Assembly (NCBI GenBank): GCA_948902155.1 | Contig: CAQVQZ010000107.1 | Span: forward strand, 1 to 7,615 | DNA: 7,615 nucleotides | Direction: 5' to 3' | From: an uncultured Oscillibacter sp. | Lineage (GTDB): Bacteria; Bacillota_A; Clostridia; Oscillospirales; Oscillospiraceae | Shown: positions 1 to 4,938 of the stretch, in pieces | How the letters are laid out: the number at the start of each line of letters is the position of its first letter | Position numbering within the stretch: position 1 is the first letter of the stretch | Notes under the pieces: generated by a model | Seen by the model: only the letters and a program-made list of their open reading frames with translations | What the model was told of the DNA's origin: nothing | The model's database searches: none | Program-made: the position numbers and the translations under genes

Positions 1-874
1 CGGAGAGGTGGATCGTGGCGCACAGGGGGCACACGAACTCGGCCATCTTCTTGCTCACGCCGTTTTTCTTGGTGCAGTCCACGGTGACGGGGATGGTGGC
101 CGCAGAGGACTGGGTTCCGATGGCGGTCATGTAGGCGGGGATCATGTTCCGGATCATGCCGATGGGGTTCTTCTTGGAGAAGACGCCGGCGATGGTGTAC
201 TGGAACAGGATGATCAGGATGTGCATGATGATGATGATCACAAAGACCTTGGCGAAGACGCTCATGATCTCCACCACGGTGCCCGCATAGGTCATGTTGG
301 CAAAGATGCCGTAGATGTGGAAGGGCAGCAGGGGGATCAGGATGTTGGCCACCAGCTTCTCCACGATCTCCTGGAAGCCGAAGAAGATGTCCTTCAGGGG
401 CTTATTGCGGGTGACGGCGATGCCCAAGCCGATGATGAAGGAGATCAGCAGGGCGGTCATGACGCCCATCAGAGGCGGCATCTCCACGGTGAACAGGCCG
501 GGGAGCATGGTGTCTTCCGCGTTCTGGGCGTTGTCCATCACGATGGAGCCCACCTTCAGGAAGCTGGGGAACAGGACCCGGTCCACGCAGAAGGCGAAGG
601 TGCCGGCGATCAGGGTGGAGATGTAGGCGATGCCGGCGGTCAGGCCCAGGGTCTTGCCGGCGCCCTCGCCCAGGTCGGCGATGCCGGGGGCCACGAAGCC
701 GATGATGATCAGGGGGATGCAGAAGTTCAGGAAGTTGCCGAAGATGCTGTTGAAGGTCGCGCCGATGCGGACGATGACCGGCAGGTTGGTCATCTGCGCA
801 ATGGCGCCCACCACGATACCCAGGACAATGGCGATTACGATTTTAGGCAGCAGGCCCAATTTCTTCTTATTCAT
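1..874 (-). CDS. Dicarboxylate/amino acid:cation symporter, C-terminal part missing
   Basis: Integral membrane secondary transporter of the DAACS (sodium:dicarboxylate symporter) family, which takes up acidic or small neutral amino acids or C4-dicarboxylates with Na+ or H+. The first 291 residues are present; the stop lies beyond the left edge (family length is usually about 400). Visible are a short basic N-terminus (MNKKKLG), several hydrophobic helices (for example residues 11-28, 50-65, 78-97, 135-153, 207-229) and the serine-rich re-entrant loop GTQSSAATIP at about 253-261, followed by VCPLCATIHLS at 281-291, the position of the PLGATINMDG region in GltPh-type proteins. The ATG at 874-872 is the only sensible start; its ribosome binding site is weak (GCGGAG about 12 bases upstream). 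It follows ilvA by 79 bases on the same strand, so threonine or serine is a plausible substrate; that is inference, and glutamate, aspartate or dicarboxylates cannot be excluded. Confidence 0.88.
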   Translation of the reverse strand, partial: MNKKKLGLLPKIVIAIVLGIVVGAIAQMTNLPVIVRIGATFNSIFGNFLNFCIPLIIIGFVAPGIADLGEGAGKTLGLTAGIAYISTLIAGTFAFCVDRVLFPSFLKVGSIVMDNAQNAEDTMLPGLFTVEMPPLMGVMTALLISFIIGLGIAVTRNKPLKDIFFGFQEIVEKLVANILIPLLPFHIYGIFANMTYAGTVVEIMSVFAKVFVIIIIMHILIILFQYTIAGVFSKKNPIGMIRNMIPAYMTAIGTQSSAATIPVTVDCTKKNGVSKKMAEFVCPLCATIHLS

Positions 875-953
875 ACTCTCTCTGCTCTCCGCCTCAGGGG
901 AGAGACTCTCCTTTTATTTTTATATCATAACAGGGTCGGGGCGGTGCGTCCGC
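875..953 (-). other. ilvA-symporter spacer with palindrome and possible weak internal promoter
   Basis: The spacer contains a 13-base perfect palindrome, GGAGAG-A-CTCTCC on the plus strand at 899-911. Read on the minus strand, an AAAAGGAG sequence resembling a ribosome binding site overlaps one arm, but it lies about 30 bases before the symporter ATG, too far to serve it directly. An AT-rich TATGATATAAAAAT stretch (minus strand, TATGAT at 929-924) could be a -10 box, but the hexamer 17 bases upstream (CGGACG) is a poor -35. No terminator is visible, so read-through from ilvA is the simplest reading. Confidence 0.3.
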
Positions 954-2129
954 TCAGTTCACAAAGGCGTAGCCCCGGTCCCGGAGCGACTGCTTGATCT
1001 GGCGGACATGGTGGATGTCCCGGGTCTCCAGGACCATGGACACAATGCAGGTGTTGACGTCCGCGTGCTCGTCGTCCCGGACGTGGTTCACGCTGACAAT
1101 ATTGGCTCCGCTGTCGGAGACCACCTGCAGAAGCTGGATGAGGCTGCCGGGTTTGTCCGTCACCTTGGCGGAGATCTCCGCCAGACGGCCGGACTTCACC
1201 AGGCCCTTGGTGATGACGCGGGAGAGGGTGGTCACGTCCACATTGCCACCGGAAACCACACAGGCGGTCTTCTTCGAGGAGATGTCCACCTTGCCGAACA
1301 TGCAGGCGGCCACCGTGGTGGCGCCGGCGCCCTCGGCCACGGTCTTCTGCCCCTCCATCAGGGCCAGAATGGCGGCGCAGATCTCATCCTCGGAAACGGT
1401 GACGATCTCGTCCACGTAGTCCTGGCAGATCTGGAAGGTCAGCTCGCCGGGGGTGAGGACATGGATGCCGTCGGCGATGGTATCCCCGTCCTGAACCGTG
1501 GTGATCGCCCCGGCCTTCCGGGATTCGTACATGGAGGCCACGGTTGCGGCCTGCACGCCGACGACGCGGCAGTCGGGCTTCAGGCTCTTGATGGCAAAGG
1601 CAATGCCGCTGATGAGCCCGCCCCCGCCGATGGGGACCACCACCTGCTCCACATCCGGAAGCTGCTCCAGAATTTCCAGGCCGATGGTGCCCTGGCCGGC
1701 AATGACATACGGATCGTTGAACGGATGGGCGAAGGTATAGCCGTTCTCCTCCGCGAGGCGGGCGGCCTCCCTGGCGGCGTCGTCATACACGCCGGGAACC
1801 AGAACCACCTCCGCGCCGTAGCCCTTCGTGGCTTCCACCTTGCTGATGGGGGCGCCCGCGGGCATACAGATGATGGACCGGATGCCCAGCTTCGTGGCGG
1901 ACAGGGCAATTCCCTGGGCGTGGTTTCCGGCGGAGCAGGCGATCACGCCCCTGGACGCCTCCTCAGGAGAGAGGGAGCGTATTTTGTTGTAAGCGCCCCG
2001 GAGCTTAAACGCGCCGGTGAGCTGCAGGTTCTCAGCCTTGATGTACAGATTTTCCCCAATTTTCGGAGCGGACTCCAAAGGAGTCTTCCGGGCAATGCCG
2101 TGCAGTGCGTTTTGGGCCTCCCAAATCAT
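954..2129 (-). CDS. ilvA: Threonine ammonia-lyase, form with one C-terminal ACT-like domain
   Basis: Cytoplasmic PLP enzyme that converts L-threonine to 2-oxobutyrate and ammonia (often also serine to pyruvate); first step of isoleucine synthesis or an amino acid breakdown step. Counting from the ATG (391 residues): PLP lysine in GAFKLRGA (K42), SAGNHAQG at 67-73, the glycine-rich phosphate loop PIGGGGLISG at 167-175, and VVSGGNVD at 291-298. A C-terminal ACT-like domain begins near residue 318 (AKVTDKPGSL) and continues through NHVRDDEHADVNTC to the end. This matches the medium-length threonine ammonia-lyase family with one C-terminal regulatory domain. The start is uncertain: the ATG at 2129 lies 22 bases from a strong ribosome binding site, whereas an in-frame ACG at 2144 is 7 bases from it and a TTG at 2135 is 16 bases from it. 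A much longer reading from 2225 would translate the hairpin-rich leader and has no family support. The downstream symporter suggests uptake coupled to deamination. Confidence 0.93.
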   Translation of the reverse strand: MIWEAQNALHGIARKTPLESAPKIGENLYIKAENLQLTGAFKLRGAYNKIRSLSPEEASRGVIACSAGNHAQGIALSATKLGIRSIICMPAGAPISKVEATKGYGAEVVLVPGVYDDAAREAARLAEENGYTFAHPFNDPYVIAGQGTIGLEILEQLPDVEQVVVPIGGGGLISGIAFAIKSLKPDCRVVGVQAATVASMYESRKAGAITTVQDGDTIADGIHVLTPGELTFQICQDYVDEIVTVSEDEICAAILALMEGQKTVAEGAGATTVAACMFGKVDISSKKTACVVSGGNVDVTTLSRVITKGLVKSGRLAEISAKVTDKPGSLIQLLQVVSDSGANIVSVNHVRDDEHADVNTCIVSMVLETRDIHHVRQIKQSLRDRGYAFVN

Positions 2130-2150
2130 CTGCAAAGTAAGCGTAAAAAT

Positions 2151-2158
2151 CCCTCCTT
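2151..2158 (-). promoter_or_regulatory. Ribosome binding site of ilvA pointing to a non-ATG start
   Basis: AAGGAGGG on the minus strand is the strongest binding site near the ilvA start. Seven bases separate its GGAGG core from an in-frame ACG (2144-2142), sixteen from a TTG (2135-2133), and twenty-two from the first ATG (2129-2127). With the ACG as start the N-terminus would read (M)LTLQMIWEAQ, the layout I expect for this enzyme family, where a methionine is followed by L-T-L. A hairpin abuts the site on its upstream side. Confidence 0.7.
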
Positions 2159-2242
2159 GATTCCGTTGAATCCCATGGTAATGCCCGGCGGAAACGCCGT
2201 GGGCACGATGAACGGCCGCTGTCACTCCGCCGAAAGCGGCGG
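2159..2242 (-). promoter_or_regulatory. Structured leader of ilvA with three hairpins
   Basis: Three inverted repeats lie between the leader ORF and ilvA. In transcript order they are CCGCCG/CGGCGG with a 4-base loop (2227-2242, overlapping the last codons of the leader ORF); an 8-pair stem with a 2-base bulge (2183-2204, core CGGCG/CGCCG); and GATTC-AACG-GAATC (2159-2172), ending directly at the ribosome binding site. None is followed by a T run, so a classical intrinsic terminator is not supported. No T-box signature such as the AGGGTGGNACCGCG antiterminator was found. Control at the level of translation or leader-peptide coupling is possible but unproven. Confidence 0.4.
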
Positions 2243-2308
2243 GCCTTTGAAAAACGGTTTTGGTGTAATTGACAATATATTTTGCAGGTTAGGGACAGCT
2301 ACCGCCAT
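2222..2308 (-). CDS. Possible 28-residue leader peptide upstream of ilvA
   Basis: A short ORF starts with ATG six bases after a near-perfect ribosome binding site (AAAGGAGG, minus strand 2322-2315) and lies just downstream of the promoter, so it would be translated from the very 5' end of the ilvA transcript. The peptide begins MAVAVPNLQNILSITPKP and ends in PPLSAE. It holds two isoleucines, a threonine, two leucines and two valines, but no dense run of regulatory codons as in classic ilv leaders. Its stop lies inside the region of the first leader hairpin, about 77 bases before the probable ilvA start. I do not recognise it as a known protein. It may be a leader peptide coupling translation to ilvA expression, or the remnant of an alternative N-terminus. 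Confidence 0.42.
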   Translation of the reverse strand: MAVAVPNLQNILSITPKPFFKGPPLSAE

Positions 2309-2330
2309 TTGCGTCCTCCTTTCAAACACA

Positions 2331-2359
2331 ATTATAGGGGAACCGGCGCGGAAAAGCAA
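2331..2359 (-). promoter_or_regulatory. Promoter of the ilvA-symporter operon
   Basis: On the minus strand a perfect -10 box TATAAT (2336-2331) is preceded by a 17-base spacer and the -35-like hexamer TTGCTT (2359-2354). Transcription would start near 2324, only about 16 bases before the leader ORF. The -35 matches the consensus only in TTG. Confidence 0.6.
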
Positions 2360-2662
2360 TGCACAAATCCACTGAATGTCTATGGTAAAAAAACGGCAAT
2401 ATGACGGCAAGTCCGCGTGTCAAGGACAGATGCGCACGCTGGAAAATCCAGCCAGAGACGCTCCGCTTTTTTTCCCGTTTGCGGAAATTTTACCCGGGAG
2501 GGGCGCGGCCCCGCTTCCGCTTTTTCAGGGCCTGTTCCCATAAGCCCAAACACACGTCTTTCCGGCAAATGTTGTCGTCTGCGGCGTTAAAAATTTTTGC
2601 CTTGCATCCGGCAAAAATTTCCTCAAAATCCCCGCACTTGGTTTATGTGAACCGACCCCAGC
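2360..2662. other. Non-coding spacer between two minus-strand units
   Basis: About 300 bases with no credible gene. Besides the AT-rich hairpin described separately, it holds a small inverted repeat GCTGGA-AAA-TCCAGC (2438-2452), a GGGGC-GCG-GCCCC stem nested between GCGGAA and TTCCGC (about 2480-2520), and T- and A-rich patches. A 62-codon minus-strand frame starting with TTG near 2568 lacks a ribosome binding site and looks fortuitous. Nothing else recognisable was seen. Confidence 0.5.
2591..2620 (-). terminator. AT-rich inverted repeat, probable terminator of the metal-binding operon
   Basis: Perfect 11-base arms, AAATTTTTGCC and GGCAAAAATTT, enclose an 8-base loop. On the minus strand the inner stem TTTTTGCC/GGCAAAAA is followed directly by TTTTT, which resembles an intrinsic terminator about 43 bases after the stop of the 102-residue gene. 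The stem is unusually AT-rich and short on GC pairs, so it could instead be a dispersed palindromic element. Confidence 0.42.
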
Positions 2663-2971
2663 TCACGGCTGCGGCGCCTTCCCGCCCGGCGGAGCGTAGG
2701 GAATGCGGTAGGGCTCCGTTCCCCGCCGGTCCAGCCGCTGCCCCAGCCAGTCCCGCAGGGCGGACACCCCCTCCTCCGTCCAGGGAAAGGTCTCCGTCTC
2801 CACGTCCTTCGCCAGCTCAAAGCAGACGTTCTCATACACCCACGCCTGAATCTCCCCCTCCCCCATCCAGCCGGTGCGCCGGAAGCGGTAGCGGAAGGTT
2901 CCAAGGCTCCCCGGGAACACCGCCGCCCGGGTGAAAAACTCCATGGTCAGAAAGTCAAACGCGCCGTCCAT
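2663..2971 (-). CDS. Hypothetical protein of 102 residues downstream of the ZnuA-like gene
   Basis: I do not recognise a family. The ATG is preceded by a strong AAGGAGG ribosome binding site at good spacing and lies 16 bases after the stop of the metal-binding lipoprotein gene, so co-transcription and translation are well supported. The protein is soluble-looking and has no signal peptide or membrane segment. It starts MDGAFDFLTMEFFTRAAVFPG and contains aromatic- and arginine-rich stretches (FRYRFRRTGWMGEGEIQAWVY at about 26-46) and a charged helical segment (WTEEGVSALRDWLGQRL, about 64-80), ending in a proline/glycine-rich tail. No cysteine/histidine metal motif is evident. Position suggests a role linked to metal uptake or simply a hitchhiking gene; neither can be decided from sequence. 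Confidence 0.72.
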   Translation of the reverse strand: MDGAFDFLTMEFFTRAAVFPGSLGTFRYRFRRTGWMGEGEIQAWVYENVCFELAKDVETETFPWTEEGVSALRDWLGQRLDRRGTEPYRIPYAPPGGKAPQP

Positions 2972-2987
2972 ATCCCGCCTCCTTAAG

Positions 2988-3932
2988 TCACATATGCTCC
3001 CGCAGGGTCTCCAGGTTGGCCCGCATCAAGGAGAGATACGTCTCCCCCGCCTCCAGCTCCGCCCGGCTCACGTTGTGGCAGGTGTGGAACTGGGCCGTCT
3101 CCACCCCGGCGGCCTCGGCGATGCCGTCCGCCACCAGGTGGTTGGAAAACTCGATATACCATACGGTGGAGAGTCCCTCCTCCCGGACCTTTTCCGTCAG
3201 GAAGGCCACCGTGGCCGCCGAGGGCTCCGTCTGGGTCCCGCAGCCGGGGAAGGCGGCGTAGTAATCCAGGTCGTAGGCCCGGGCAAAGTACAGCAGGGGG
3301 AAGCGGTCCCCGAAGACGATGGTCCGGTCCGGCAGGCCCGCGAAAAAGGCGGCAAAGTCCCGGTCCAGCTCCTCCAGCTCCCGGGCATAGTCCCCGGCTC
3401 CCCCGATGTACTCCCCGGCGTGGACCGGGTCCAGGGCGGCCAGGCGCTCCCCGATGATCCGGGTGACGGCGGCGGCGTTCCGCGGGGCGGTCCAGACGTG
3501 CTCGTCCATGCTCAGCACTTCGCCCAGGTGATCGTGGTCCTCCCCGTGGTCGTGGCCCCCCTGCATGCCCTCCGCCGTCTCCTCCTCCAGAAGGTCCACG
3601 CAGTCAACCATCCGCAGGACCTCCCCCTCCGGCTCAATGGCAGAGAGGATGGCGTCCACCCAGGCGTCGGACTCGCCGCCCAGGTAGATGAAGAGGTCGC
3701 AGCGCTGGACCCGGAGGATGTCCGCCGGGGTGGGCTCGTAGGAGTGGCTCTCCGCTCCGGGGGGCAGCAGCAGCGTCACGTCCGCCAGCTCCCCGGCGGC
3801 GGAGCGGGCAAAGTCGTAGGCCGGGAAGACGGCGGCGACGATCTGAAGCCGGTCCGAATCCTCCGGCGGCAGCTCCGGGCCGCAGGCCGTCAGCAGCAGC
3901 AGGGCGCAGAGGGCGGGAAATATCCGTTTCAT
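2988..3932 (-). CDS. ZnuA/TroA-type metal ABC transporter substrate-binding lipoprotein
   Basis: Extracellular lipoprotein that would capture Zn2+ or Mn2+ and hand it to an ABC importer (ZinT/ZnuA, cluster A-I family). The 314 residues begin with a lipoprotein signal (MKRIFPALCALLLLTAC, lipid-bearing Cys17). Metal-site candidates are H63 in GAESHSYEPTP, a histidine-rich loop HDHGEDHDH at 127-135 typical of zinc-binding members, and H145 in DEHVW. Where ZnuA has its third histidine, this protein has GDRFPLLYFARAYDLDYY (D209), and the C-terminal part carries QFHTCHN (281-287). As I remember, the GDRFP and CHNVS features recur in a clostridial subfamily, so they are probably not damage. The start has an AAAGGGGA ribosome binding site. 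The 102-residue gene follows; no permease or ATPase gene is in the window. Zinc is favoured over manganese because of the histidine loop, without certainty. Confidence 0.9.
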   Translation of the reverse strand: MKRIFPALCALLLLTACGPELPPEDSDRLQIVAAVFPAYDFARSAAGELADVTLLLPPGAESHSYEPTPADILRVQRCDLFIYLGGESDAWVDAILSAIEPEGEVLRMVDCVDLLEEETAEGMQGGHDHGEDHDHLGEVLSMDEHVWTAPRNAAAVTRIIGERLAALDPVHAGEYIGGAGDYARELEELDRDFAAFFAGLPDRTIVFGDRFPLLYFARAYDLDYYAAFPGCGTQTEPSAATVAFLTEKVREEGLSTVWYIEFSNHLVADGIAEAAGVETAQFHTCHNVSRAELEAGETYLSLMRANLETLREHM

Positions 3933-3965
3933 GGGCGGTCCCCTTTTCCGTTCAGCAGTCCTTTC

Positions 3966-3994
3966 AATATACTACAGCGCCGCGGGAATTGCAA
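3966..3994 (-). promoter_or_regulatory. Promoter of the ZnuA-like gene
   Basis: On the minus strand -35 TTGCAA (3994-3989), a 17-base spacer and -10 TATATT (3971-3966, five of six consensus bases) lie about 34 bases before the start codon. No Zur-type inverted repeat was recognised here; the nearest operator-like element is the palindrome at 4011-4026, 17 bases upstream of the -35 box. Confidence 0.6.
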
Positions 3995-4010
3995 GACGGC
4001 AAACTTTTGT

Positions 4011-4026
4011 GTAAAGGTCCCTTGAC
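4011..4026. promoter_or_regulatory. Operator-like palindrome O1 covering the -35 box of the XRE gene
   Basis: GTAAAGGTCCCTTGAC has 7-base arms around a 2-base centre, matching in six of seven positions, and shares 13 of 16 bases with the perfect copy at 4055-4070. Its right arm runs into the TTGACA box, so a bound protein would block RNA polymerase. It also lies just upstream of the divergent ZnuA-like promoter. Confidence 0.6.
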
Positions 4027-4050
4027 AAAACTGGCGGCGTGTGGTAGGTT
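4022..4050 (+). promoter_or_regulatory. Promoter of the XRE regulator-membrane protein operon
   Basis: A perfect -35 TTGACA (4022-4027), a 17-base spacer and a weak -10 TAGGTT (4045-4050) that is helped by an extended TGn element (4042-4044). The expected start of transcription near 4057 falls inside operator O2. Confidence 0.6.
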
Positions 4051-4054
4051 GTAG

Positions 4055-4070
4055 GTAAAGGAACCTTTAC
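4055..4070. promoter_or_regulatory. Operator-like palindrome O2 at the transcription start of the XRE gene
   Basis: GTAAAGGAACCTTTAC has perfect 7-base arms around AA. Its centre is 44 bases, about four helical turns, from that of O1, and it sits at +1 of the promoter. Small XRE repressors commonly bind such 16-base dyads next to their own promoter, so the 68-residue regulator encoded just downstream is the natural candidate. Confidence 0.62.
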
Positions 4071-4129
4071 ATTCCGTGAGACGGCCGCTCTTGGGTGTAA
4101 GGCGTCCCTGCCATCGAAAGGAGGCGGCT

Positions 4130-4336
4130 ATGAGGAACCGCGTGGAAGCGCTGCGGAAGGAACGGGGCCTGCGGCAGGAGGAGTTTGCCAAGGCCATCCG
4201 GGTCTCCCGGCAGACCGTCAGCTCCATTGAGAACGGGCGCTACAGCCCGTCGCTGGAATTGGCATTTACCATTTCGGATTTTTTCGGGCTCCCCATTGAG
4301 GAGATTTTCATCTGGGAAAGGAGCGGAAACCAATGA
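4130..4336 (+). CDS. Small XRE-family helix-turn-helix regulator
   Basis: Cytoplasmic DNA-binding protein of 68 residues made almost entirely of one HTH_3 (Cro/CI-like) domain. The helix-turn-helix lies at about residues 14-36 (RQEEFAKAIRVSRQTVSSIENG) and is followed by the conserved YSPSLELAFTISDFFGLPIEEIF stretch. This is the widespread small XRE type paired with membrane protein genes in Firmicutes. The ATG at 4130 follows AAAGGAGG (4117-4124) by five bases; a GTG at 4076 in the same frame would put codons into the operator region and has no ribosome binding site. Its stop overlaps the next gene's start (ATGA), indicating translational coupling. Two palindromes around its promoter suggest autoregulation. 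What signal it senses is unknown. Confidence 0.9.
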   Translation: MRNRVEALRKERGLRQEEFAKAIRVSRQTVSSIENGRYSPSLELAFTISDFFGLPIEEIFIWERSGNQ

Positions 4337-4782
4337 AGAAAAGCTACCTTTGGTCCGGCCTGGGCATGATGGCCCTGGGTCTTGTCTGTCTGGCCACGGC
4401 GGTTTTCTGGGACACGCCGCTGGGCAGCTTGTTCTGCGGCTTTTCCGGCGCCTTCACGGTGCCCGGCGCGATGCAGGTCTGGAAGTATTACCGCTGGACG
4501 CGTCTGGAGACTGAGGACTCCTGGCGGCGGCACGTGGAGGCGGAGCAGATTGAGCTCCGCGACGAGCGGAAAACCATGCTCCGGGACAAGTCCGGACGGT
4601 ACGCCTACATTCTGGGCCTGCTGGCGGTGGCTCTGGCGATCGTGGCTTTTTCCGTACTGGATGCGTTCGGCCTCGTGGAAGAGGATGCGGCCGGTCTGAT
4701 GATTTTGTCCCTGGCGGGCGACGGGCTGTTCCAGTTGGTGGCCGGATGGGTGATTTACAAGCTGCTGGAACAGCGATATTGA
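4333..4782 (+). CDS. Four-helix membrane protein paired with the XRE regulator
   Basis: Predicted integral membrane protein of 149 residues, function unknown. Hydrophobic segments lie at about 6-26, 29-49, 91-113 and 119-143, with a strongly charged helical stretch (WTRLETEDSWRRHVEAEQIE, continuing to about residue 90) between the second and third. The RDERKTMLRDKSGRYAY sequence at 76-92 resembles the DER...I..K motif before the helix pair in small membrane proteins encoded with YozG-like regulators; that comparison is from memory. It overlaps the XRE gene by four bases and is followed by a terminator, so the two form a closed two-gene unit. Such partners may sense membrane state or keep the regulator in check, but no role is shown by the sequence. 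Confidence 0.82.
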   Translation: MKKSYLWSGLGMMALGLVCLATAVFWDTPLGSLFCGFSGAFTVPGAMQVWKYYRWTRLETEDSWRRHVEAEQIELRDERKTMLRDKSGRYAYILGLLAVALAIVAFSVLDAFGLVEEDAAGLMILSLAGDGLFQLVAGWVIYKLLEQRY

Positions 4783-4790
4783 GAACAGAA

Positions 4791-4820
4791 GGCCGTCCCT
4801 TTGGGGACGGCCCCTTATTT
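4791..4820 (+). terminator. Rho-independent terminator of the XRE-membrane protein operon
   Basis: A perfect 9-base stem GGCCGTCCC/GGGACGGCC with loop TTTG, followed by CCTTATTT, begins eight bases after the membrane protein stop. The T tract is interrupted, but the stem is very stable. The arm sequence also forms the same stem on the opposite strand. Confidence 0.85.
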
Positions 4821-4854
4821 ACAAAAACTTAACGCCCCCGGCAGTACAAAACTG

Positions 4855-4883
4855 TTGACAGGAGGAGCGGCCCTGACTATAAT
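4855..4883 (+). promoter_or_regulatory. Consensus promoter of the tetR-type gene
   Basis: Perfect -35 TTGACA (4855-4860), 17-base spacer, perfect -10 TATAAT (4878-4883). Such an ideal sigma-A promoter would be very strong unless repressed, which fits the operator that begins one base after the -10 box. Confidence 0.9.
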
Positions 4884-4920
4884 AAGTGACAGCTTGTCAT
4901 AAAATGACAGGGTGTCACTT
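4884..4920. promoter_or_regulatory. Double palindromic operator for the TetR regulator
   Basis: A 37-base dyad with 17-base arms matching at 15 positions around a central AAA. It can equally be read as two tandem palindromes, TGACA-GCT-TGTCA (4887-4899) and TGACA-GGG-TGTCA (4905-4917), with centres 18 bases apart. The element covers the expected transcription start, the usual place for TetR self-repression, and its repeat pattern suggests two dimers, as for QacR. Confidence 0.8.
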
Positions 4921-4938
4921 TTGTTGAGAGGGATTCAT

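Noticed and set aside
8..997. Long plus-strand open frame over the symporter gene, rich in Asp, His and Gly
   Set aside because: Antisense shadow of the symporter; composition is low-complexity, there is no ribosome binding site, and the opposite strand encodes a clear membrane transporter.
2144..2360. T-box riboswitch in the ilvA leader
   Set aside because: The leader is only about 180 bases and lacks the conserved T-box antiterminator sequence and a terminator with T run.
630..2375. 581-codon plus-strand frame over ilvA
   Set aside because: Reverse-strand shadow of a well-conserved enzyme in GC-rich DNA; no domain, no start signal.
2380..2568. 62-codon minus-strand frame starting with TTG in the spacer
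   Set aside because: No ribosome binding site, no recognisable sequence, and it would start just downstream of the hairpin with no promoter.
2401..2934. Plus-strand frame of 177 codons rich in proline, serine and arginine
   Set aside because: Spans a non-coding spacer and the antisense of the 102-residue gene, with no ribosome binding site.
2931..4025. 364-codon plus-strand frame opposite the ZnuA-like gene
   Set aside because: Shadow of the binding-protein gene; the minus strand has lipobox, family motifs and a promoter.
3966..4070. Zur or Fur box for the ZnuA-like gene
   Set aside because: The palindromes present (GTAAAGG type) do not resemble the known Firmicute Zur or Fur consensus and fit the adjacent XRE gene better.
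4912..4938. Upstream GTG start for the TetR gene
   Set aside because: It lies inside the operator palindrome and close to the transcription start; the ATG at 4939 has a ribosome binding site and gives a typical TetR N-terminus.
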